DNA of 13,053 nt from Goniomonas avonlea (Eukaryota; Cryptophyceae; Goniomonadida; Goniomonadaceae). The notes under the pieces are model-generated. The model had not been told where the DNA came from and did not search any database. It was given only the letters and a program-made list of their open reading frames with translations. How positions within the stretch are numbered: position 1 is the first letter of the stretch; each line of letters starts with the position of its first letter. Below, piece by piece: positions 9,301 to 13,053 of this stretch. The stretch covers positions 1 through 13,053 of the forward strand of contig QUTJ01031581.1 of NCBI GenBank assembly GCA_003573635.1, written 5' to 3'. The position numbers and the translations under genes are program-made.

Positions 9301-9627
9301 CCGTGGAGCACGTGGTGTGAATTCCCCTTACCCGATCTAAACACTATTGGCTCAGGAGGGAGCTCGCGCGGCTGGCGAGGGTGCGCGAGCGTTTGGGAGG
9401 AGAGTATCTGCAATATTGAGACGCACCTCGAGCCGCCCATAAGCTTCGACAGTCCCCATTCCCGAGATGGATATGAGCTGCGCCACCATTGCTTGCTCCT
9501 CGTCCGGTGCCAAGGAGACCGTGGGCCTGCGGCGTTGATGTTGAACACGGAAGTCATTTCAAGACTTGATCTGGTTATGATCGAGCGGCACGTGAGATGG
9601 CCGAGCGGCCCAATCCCCGTCCCACAT
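6344..9627 (-). CDS. Large multi-exon Pro/Ser-rich protein with repeated W-D motifs, function unknown
   Basis: Well-phased 5' exons: 9566-9627 (starting MWDGDW), 9427-9526, 9332-9371 and from 9271, with introns of 39, 55 and 60 nt. Well-phased 3' exons: 7591-7763, 6615-7551 and 6344-6567 (stop TAA), with introns of 39 and 47 nt. In the middle, exon 8756-8897 joins 8519 in phase 1 across 236 nt. A frame ending near 7970 (containing TPWDEALAL) joins 7763 in phase across about 206 nt. The parts between about 9230-8900 and 8430-8215 are unresolved. Short W-D motifs recur: GWDIDAVV, TPWDEAL, TPWDKAL, TVWDLD, TVWDFV. The last two are followed by acidic SSESSD-type runs. A long Pro/Ala/His/Thr/Ser repeat lies in the 6615-7551 exon. 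No known domain is recognised. The composition suggests a largely disordered adaptor or nuclear protein, which is inference only. A short insertion (9006-9095) lies in the unresolved 5' part. Confidence 0.55.
6845..7135 (-). repeat. 24-bp minisatellite inside the coding exon (SPPPAHTA repeats)
   Basis: Eleven units, mostly 24 bp, with one shortened to 21 and one lengthened to 30. On the minus strand they encode tandem octapeptides of the form SPPPAHTA, with variants SPPAHTA and PPPVHTA. All length variants are multiples of three, which fits selection to keep the frame. On the plus strand one frame is closed by TGA in every unit and the other two give Arg/Glu/Gly repeats. Confidence 0.8.
7521..7680. 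repeat. 80-bp tandem duplication carrying a mini-intron
   Basis: Positions 7521-7600 and 7601-7680 are near-identical 80-bp copies with a few mismatches. Each contains a 39-nt minus-strand segment with branch-like CTAAC and acceptor CACAG. In the 7521-7600 copy that segment starts with the donor GTCAGT (intron 7552-7590). In the other copy the same position reads GCCAGT. Confidence 0.85.
7842..7978. repeat. Interleaved inverted repeats within a predicted intron
   Basis: ACCAGGTGTGTATGCAATCG (7898-7917) is the exact reverse complement of 7959-7978. GCTTCTTATCCAACC (7868-7882) is the exact reverse complement of 7943-7957. The two pairs interleave, so they cannot both form as nested hairpins. 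A direct copy of CAACCAGGTGTGT also occurs at 7842-7854 and 7896-7908, and GGTGTGTGCTTCT is tandem at about 7849-7873. On the minus strand the right-hand arm overlaps the likely splice donor. Confidence 0.8.
8321..8432. repeat. Three imperfect tandem copies of about 37-42 bp
   Basis: Three similar blocks begin at about 8321, 8358 and 8400. On the minus strand each reads CAGYCCAARGT, then a pyrimidine-rich stretch ending in CCCTCA. Each copy has a GT near its start and a CAG at the join to the next. The unit length is not a multiple of three, so the repeat shifts frame from copy to copy if translated. Confidence 0.65.
8636..8698. repeat. 38-bp-period direct repeat
   Basis: CAGAGAAGACCTTCAAGGAC at about 8636 recurs at about 8674 with one change, continuing into ACATG and GG. 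The offset is 38 bp. It lies inside the predicted 236-nt intron (8520-8755) of the minus-strand gene. Confidence 0.7.
9006..9095 (+). mobile_element. Short insertion element copy 1, 54 bp with 18-bp target duplication
   Basis: GAATTCACGTCTACAGCT is present exactly at 9006-9023 and 9078-9095. Between the copies are 54 bases containing CCCCGTG, GTTGAT and the core TTTCAATAAAT (9055-9065), which ends 12 bases before the second direct repeat. The same blocks occur in reverse orientation in the element at 11852-11946. There are no terminal inverted repeats and no poly(A). It lies within the minus-strand multi-exon gene and would add an in-frame TGA to the frame that is open on both sides. Confidence 0.8.
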
Positions 9628-9765
9628 CAAGATGTCTGGACCCAATGGGTACTCAGGACAGCACGTGTATGAGACGGAGAAAAAACAGGTGTTTCAGAAC
9701 ACATTCCCATGATGAGAGCAACACGATGAGAATAACCTTCAGTGTTCTACAGACGAGGGTTGGTC

Positions 9766-10954
9766 TTATTGGTTGGACTGGCACTGCCGGAGTGTATGAG
9801 GGTCACACCTGGTCGCTCGGGGGGCCGGGACAGGTGTATCCGGAGGTCGAACAACGAGCAGGGTGAATGAGAGGCCAGCCCGGTCCCGCAGTAATGCCGC
9901 TACATCGCTTGCGGGCATTGCACTGATATCAACATCGGCGATGCTCACAATCACGTCGTTGGCCTGCATGGGACCGGTTATCACGGGGAACATGGCTGGG
10001 ACGCCACGAACCTGCATCCCAGCAATATCAGCAGCGCCGTTTTCTACCACTGATGTCACTGGAAGACCGCCGGTGGTTGCCCAGTCGAATGCAGCAAGGT
10101 TCAGTGTGGACGTTACACCCGCCCTTGCCTCCCTCAGCGAAACCTGCGGCTTCAAATCAGAGACAGTGAAGGCACGATGGATCGGTGTCACCGCGGAAAT
10201 GACAAAACCCAACGATTTGTCTCCAGTGGGTAGGAATTCGAGAGGGAACTTGAGAGGCTCAAGGTCAAGGGTTGGGGACAGCATCGCAGCGAACTCTGGG
10301 AAGTCTTTCTGAGCGGCAGCACTTCGGCCAAACAAGAACTCGACGATATGGGTCTGCCCCTTCTCAACTGCCAACTGGAATGGTGTGCCATTTTTTCCAT
10401 CTCTGGCGTCGACACGAGCGTTCTTCTCGAGAAGAAGCTCGACGATTTCCAGATGGCCAAATGCAGCTGCCCAGTGAAGCGCGGTGAACTTGCCCTGCGC
10501 AGGTAAGGACACGCTTCTTCGAGTAGACACCCACATTATCTCTGAGCTCCATTTCAGCACCATTCTCACACAAAAATTTGACCAGGTTGAACCATCCATG
10601 CTCGCACGCAAGATGAAGGCAAGTTGAGGCATCCTGGAACGGGTGAGAAAAAGGCAGAACTGGGTGAGCAACTCACGCGGTTCTTCTTATTCACAGGCAC
10701 TTTACGAAGGTGATATTTGACGCCAAGGAGACTTCCCGACTCCGCTGCATGAAATACATTTTTGAACAGCTTTGCAAAAAGAGTTAGGACAATGACGGGA
10801 AGCCGACAAAGTGGCATACCCTGCCCTCTTGTTTCGTCCGCTGCCAATCTGGATGGTCTGCAGCTTTGCCACCACAAGTCTTACACGACTTGGAGCTTCC
10901 CAGCCGCTCTTTCTTCTTGAAGAGAGGGCACGGTTCTTCCCGAGTTGCTGGCAT
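9766..10954 (-). CDS. Ankyrin-repeat and PDZ-domain protein
   Basis: Four exons, all joined in phase 0: 10820-10954, 10677-10769, 10535-10633 and 9766-10494. The introns are 50, 43 and 40 nt. The model gives 351 residues ending in TAA, and an in-frame TGA just upstream of the ATG supports the start. Residues 9-34 hold a small Cys/His cluster (C9, C24, C27, H34) of uncertain zinc binding. Ankyrin repeats run from about 46 to 165: NVFHAAESG, TCLHLACEHG, TALHWAAAFG and TPFQLAVEKG mark four repeats. A PDZ-like domain follows. SLGFVIS (203-209) fits the carboxylate loop, LPVTSVVENGAADIAG (253-268) the third strand and helix, and NDVIVSIADVDIS (288-300) with TLLVVRP (320-326) the last strands. There is an unusually long insert of about 40 residues between strands 2 and 3. 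Ankyrin-PDZ proteins act as scaffolds, and this one has no signal peptide or membrane segment. Confidence 0.88.
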
Positions 10955-11339
10955 AGGACATCAAGGCTCTGAGTCTGAGGCGTGTGGGTCTTTTTCCATA
11001 CACCAACTTTCTCACAAAACATTTTCGAAAACGAAATTTCCGCAATCATCGACAAACCGACGCTCATACGCAAGATTGCCGTGAATGCGACATTGCGACT
11101 CATTATGCGAGTCATACTCACTGCGACTCAATTTGCGAGATACAATTGTACTCGCGGCGTCTCGCGCGGCATATGGACGCATATGCACCTGAAGGCATGG
11201 TCACGGCAATGCCAGCAAGTTCAGTGCTTTCGTGTTCTTGCTTTTCTAATGTTCGATCGTTCTTCTTCTCTTGATGTTTCTATTGCTTTCTCTTCAGCTC
11301 TCTTCAAACTTTCTTTTCTCCCTTTTTTTTTATTTAACA
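10955..11339. promoter_or_regulatory. Divergent intergenic region with pyrimidine-rich leader
   Basis: It separates the minus-strand ankyrin-PDZ gene from the plus-strand frame starting near 11340, so it probably holds both promoters. From about 11226 to 11336 the plus strand is strongly pyrimidine-rich (TTCTTCTTCTC, CCTTTTTTTT) and leads into AACAATGG, a good start context. Around 11085-11135 GCGACTCA or GCGAGTCA recurs on both strands, and CATATG occurs twice near 11170. These are patterns only; no factor is identified. Confidence 0.4.
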
Positions 11340-11501
11340 ATGGTCGACGCGTGTAAGGGAAGGGCGCAAGCATGATCCGGACCGAGCATCGGAATCAACA
11401 ATTCCTCATCTGCATCTAGTACGTAGGAGGCACTTGAGGGCGTCCCCCGGGAGTGGGCTTGACTGGATCGCGTCCGGGGGGGTCCGACAGGACACCGTTT
11501 A

Positions 11502-11531
11502 CGGCAAAACTAGTTGCGGCAAAACTAGTTG
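11502..11531 (+). repeat. 15-bp perfect tandem duplication
   Basis: CGGCAAAACTAGTTG occurs twice in a row (11502-11516 and 11517-11531). It is in frame with the broken plus-strand frame and repeats KLVAA. Confidence 0.85.
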
Positions 11532-11580
11532 CGGCCCAAAATGGAGTCACTGTGGATACGCAGAGGTCTGATCTCCTGCA

Positions 11581-11679
11581 AGCAGCCAGCCCACCGCGGA
11601 GCTGCAGGTCCCGTTTGATTGGGATCGTGGATAACTTTTTCAATAAATCCGATTCATCCGGCGAGCAGCCAGCCCACCG
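11581..11679 (+). mobile_element. Short insertion element copy 2, 67 bp with 16-bp target duplication
   Basis: AGCAGCCAGCCCACCG is present exactly at 11581-11596 and 11664-11679. Between them are 67 bases with GTTTGAT, CGTGGAT and the core TTTCAATAAAT (11638-11648), ending 15 bases before the second direct repeat. Similarity to the other two copies is strongest around the core and weak at the 5' end. The 83-bp unit shifts the plus-strand frame that is open on both sides. Confidence 0.72.
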
Positions 11680-11737
11680 GTCGCCCGAGAGGCACCATCC
11701 CAGGCCGCTAGAATTGTTGAGGCCCTCCACCACATGC

Positions 11738-11765
11738 GAAGAAGACTGCTAGAAGAAGACTGCTA
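11738..11765 (+). repeat. 14-bp perfect tandem duplication
   Basis: GAAGAAGACTGCTA occurs twice in a row (11738-11751 and 11752-11765). Its length is not a multiple of three, and it lies exactly where the coding-like signal changes frame. Confidence 0.85.
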
Positions 11766-11851
11766 CCTCTGGACCCCCAGGACCACTACATACCACAGGA
11801 CACGAGAGTGGATAGGATACCAGAAGTCACCAAAGAGGAACTCCACTCTCT

Positions 11852-11946
11852 GGGAAAACTCGGCATCTCACAAATAGAATTTATTGAAATTAATCAACAC
11901 CACGGGGACCATGGTCGCCCCTGATGCAGGGGAAAACTCGGCATCT
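11852..11946 (-). mobile_element. Short insertion element copy 3, 61 bp with 17-bp target duplication, reverse orientation
   Basis: GGGAAAACTCGGCATCT is present exactly at 11852-11868 and 11930-11946. Read on the minus strand, the 61 bases between contain GGGGCGACC, CCCCGTG, GTTGAT and the core TTTCAATAAAT (11879-11889), which ends 10 bases from the element edge. It shares these blocks in the same order with the element at 9006-9095. The insertion adds 78 bp and places an in-frame TGA at 11922 in the host frame. Confidence 0.8.
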
Positions 11947-12039
11947 TGTTCATCCCCCAGTTACTAGACGATGACCAGCGCCATGTCCTCACTAGAATCA
12001 GACCCAGGCACAACTGGACGGCGCGTCCGGGTTCTGGGA

Positions 12040-12161
12040 GGATGCAAAAAGGCGGCGGGGCGGGTAGCTACAGTGCTGTCGTAGCTTGCTACGTAGCACA
12101 CAGTCGAGGAGACTCGGCTGTAAAAATGTAGCTACCTGCGCTTGACCACAGATTTGCATCC
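12040..12161. other. Highly structured segment, predicted three-way junction
   Basis: Arms 12060-12072 and 12127-12139 pair over 13 bp with one G-T wobble. Directly inside are two abutting hairpins. The first is 12073-12099 (GTGCT, CGTAGC paired with GCTACG, AGCAC). The second is 12100-12121 (ACAGTCGAG and CTCGGCTGT closing a GAGA tetraloop, with one wobble). AAAAA is the only unpaired junction sequence. An outer 9-bp pair, GGATGCAAA (12040-12048) with TTTGCATCC (12153-12161), encloses it. A separate hairpin ATCCGACA/TGTCGGAT lies at 12158-12183. It may be a structured RNA, part of a retroelement leader or a foldback element. Confidence 0.6.
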
Positions 12162-12276
12162 GACATTGGTGTCTGTGTCGGATCTTGGGTTGGTGTGTTG
12201 TTGTGTCGTGCTTGCTTGATTGTGAAACAATGCAACAAAGCACGAGTCTGGGAGTTAGCTCTAGGAGAGTAACTGA

Positions 12277-13053
12277 GCCTCAAGTACTAGCGTTACTCGC
12301 GTCGCGCGATTCCCAGGTTGGCGAACTGTCCTTCTCAAGTCCAAGGGTTGCGACACCGTCAACGTCAAGCACACAGATGCGGAGCATCTCACCAAGGACG
12401 ACAAGGCAAAGGGCCTCATCGCTGCGAACCTCGCTCAACCCCAGCTTGCACAAGATGAGTGACAAGCACCTTCACAACGCGACATGATCGACGTGCTCGA
12501 GAAGCGCTTTGCTGAGCGATCCCCAATCGCGATCCTGCTCGCCACGGAGAAGATGCACGGGGTTCGTCTGCAGCCAGGTCCTGGCGATGATGACAGCGAC
12601 AATGATTGGGAAGGCAATGAGAGCAGGGACCACAATGACGATGACCACTCCGACCATCTTGGGGGTTTGCAGAGTCCTGGGGTGGATGGAGCAAGCGGCA
12701 GTGGAGATGATCACGATGGTGGTGCACCGCCGCCGGTTGAGGCTGCGCCGCCGGTGTCTCCTATGCGAACCATCTGGCCGCGTGTCCCAACCTCCCGGCG
12801 AATGGTGGAAGTTTGGGAACGTCGCCGATGCGGGCGACCGCGTCCGTCGCCCACCAGGTCGGTCACTGCCAGTGATCTCAGAGGACTCAGTTCCTACGGA
12901 GTCTGCAGCCGCTGGCGATGCTGCGAGTGAACGCCAGTGCGTGTGCCCGGAGGATCTCTTGCAGTGCGAGGACGACGAGGATTTCGCCAACCACGTGTTC
13001 GTCGAGTTCGANAACGAAGATGACATCTCCGAGTTTGGACTAGCTGCTCATGT
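12277..13053 (+). pseudogene. Decayed copia-like retroelement fragment (Gag-like plus pre-RT linker)
   Basis: From about 12307 the plus strand shows strong codon bias. The first part contains KDDKAKGLIAANL, then an in-frame TGA at 12460-12462, then DMIDVLEKRFAERSP and LLATEKMHGVRL in the same frame. This order resembles the Gag of Ty1/copia elements. An acidic Asp/His/Asn-rich stretch follows (12585-12660), then in the next frame SGRVSQPPGEWWKFG near 12765-12820, which resembles the linker before copia reverse transcriptase. The last part, with EDLLQCEDDEDF, runs off the window. Protease and integrase are absent, so it looks internally deleted, with a stop and a frame change between about 12750 and 12930. 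The copia assignment is by motif memory and moderate. A 58-nt intron (GTGTCTCC to GGAAG) could alternatively explain the frame change. Confidence 0.42.

Larger units (their letters stand above)
11340..12128 (+). pseudogene. Open frame broken by two short insertions and a 14-bp duplication
   Basis: The possible start is ATG 11340 (MVDA), followed by GTAAGG donor-like sequence at 11353; how it joins downstream is unresolved. Coding-like segments follow: 11433-11596 (contains KLVAAQNGVTVD), 11680-11751 (contains ARIVEALHHMRRRLL), 11763-11868 (contains IPEVTKEELHSLGKL) and 11943-12128 (contains FIPQLLDDDQRHVL). The segments sit in frames 2, 1, 0 and 0. Each change coincides with an inserted or duplicated block (11597-11679, 11752-11765); the third block (11869-11946) keeps frame but brings a TGA at 11922. 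The family is not recognised. The reading as one decayed gene is inference from this match between insertions and frame breaks. Confidence 0.45.

Noticed and set aside
9863-10312. 149-codon plus-strand open frame
   Set aside because: It is the antisense shadow of the PDZ-coding exon, whose minus-strand protein is clearly domain-bearing.
12060-12139. Hammerhead ribozyme in the three-way junction
   Set aside because: The conserved core (CUGANGA and GAAA at the junction) is absent; the only unpaired junction bases are AAAAA.
12280-12487. Serine-rich plus frame and antisense frame over the Gag-like segment
   Set aside because: The frame containing KDDKAKGLIAANL has much stronger codon bias (purine-first, C/G-third codons) and continues past the TGA with related character.
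1-13053. CRISPR array, bacterial operon or prokaryotic origin
   Set aside because: Introns, poly(A) signal and SINEs show a eukaryotic contig. The tandem repeats are coding minisatellites or small duplications without spacers.

Overview
The window is a eukaryotic nuclear contig, most likely from a protist or alga. It has genes on both strands separated by moderate intergenic gaps. Splice sites are GT-AG with strong donors (GTGAGT, GTAAGT, GTCAGT), and many introns are only about 39-60 nt long. There is a tRNA-derived SINE and a copia-like retroelement remnant. I cannot place the organism more precisely. Two bases are ambiguous (n at 4538 and 13012), so this is draft sequence.

Layout. (1) 324-1811, plus: intronless gene for a 495-residue protein with four CCHC zinc knuckles and two 14-3-3-type sites. 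(2) 2312-3626, minus: convergent spliced gene with two SAM-like domains. (3) 3627-6343: mostly non-coding, with a 17-bp inverted repeat and a cluster of three tRNA-SINE copies, one near full length and two antisense tails. (4) 6344-9627, minus: large multi-exon gene of unknown function with Pro/Ser-rich low complexity, a 24-bp minisatellite and repeated W-D motifs. The 5' exons and the last three exons are well defined; the middle is not. (5) 9766-10954, minus: compact four-exon gene for a 351-residue ankyrin-PDZ protein, whose model is in phase at every junction. (6) 10955-11339: divergent intergenic region. (7) 11340-12128, plus: an open reading frame broken by two small insertions and a 14-bp duplication. 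(8) 12040-12183: a strongly self-complementary segment that can fold as a three-way junction. (9) 12277 to the window end, plus: a decayed fragment resembling copia Gag followed by the acidic linker that precedes reverse transcriptase.

The most unusual content is a set of three very short insertions (54, 67 and 61 bp of unique sequence at 9006-9095, 11581-11679 and 11852-11946). Each is flanked by a perfect direct repeat of 16-18 bp, and each carries the core TTTCAATAAAT 10-15 bp from the same end. They look like a family of tiny retroposon-like mobile elements with long target-site duplications. Two of them interrupt one reading frame. The two protein families with clear domain signatures (SAM and ankyrin-PDZ) suggest scaffold or signalling roles and the zinc-knuckle protein an RNA-binding role. 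Nothing shows that the genes form a pathway.
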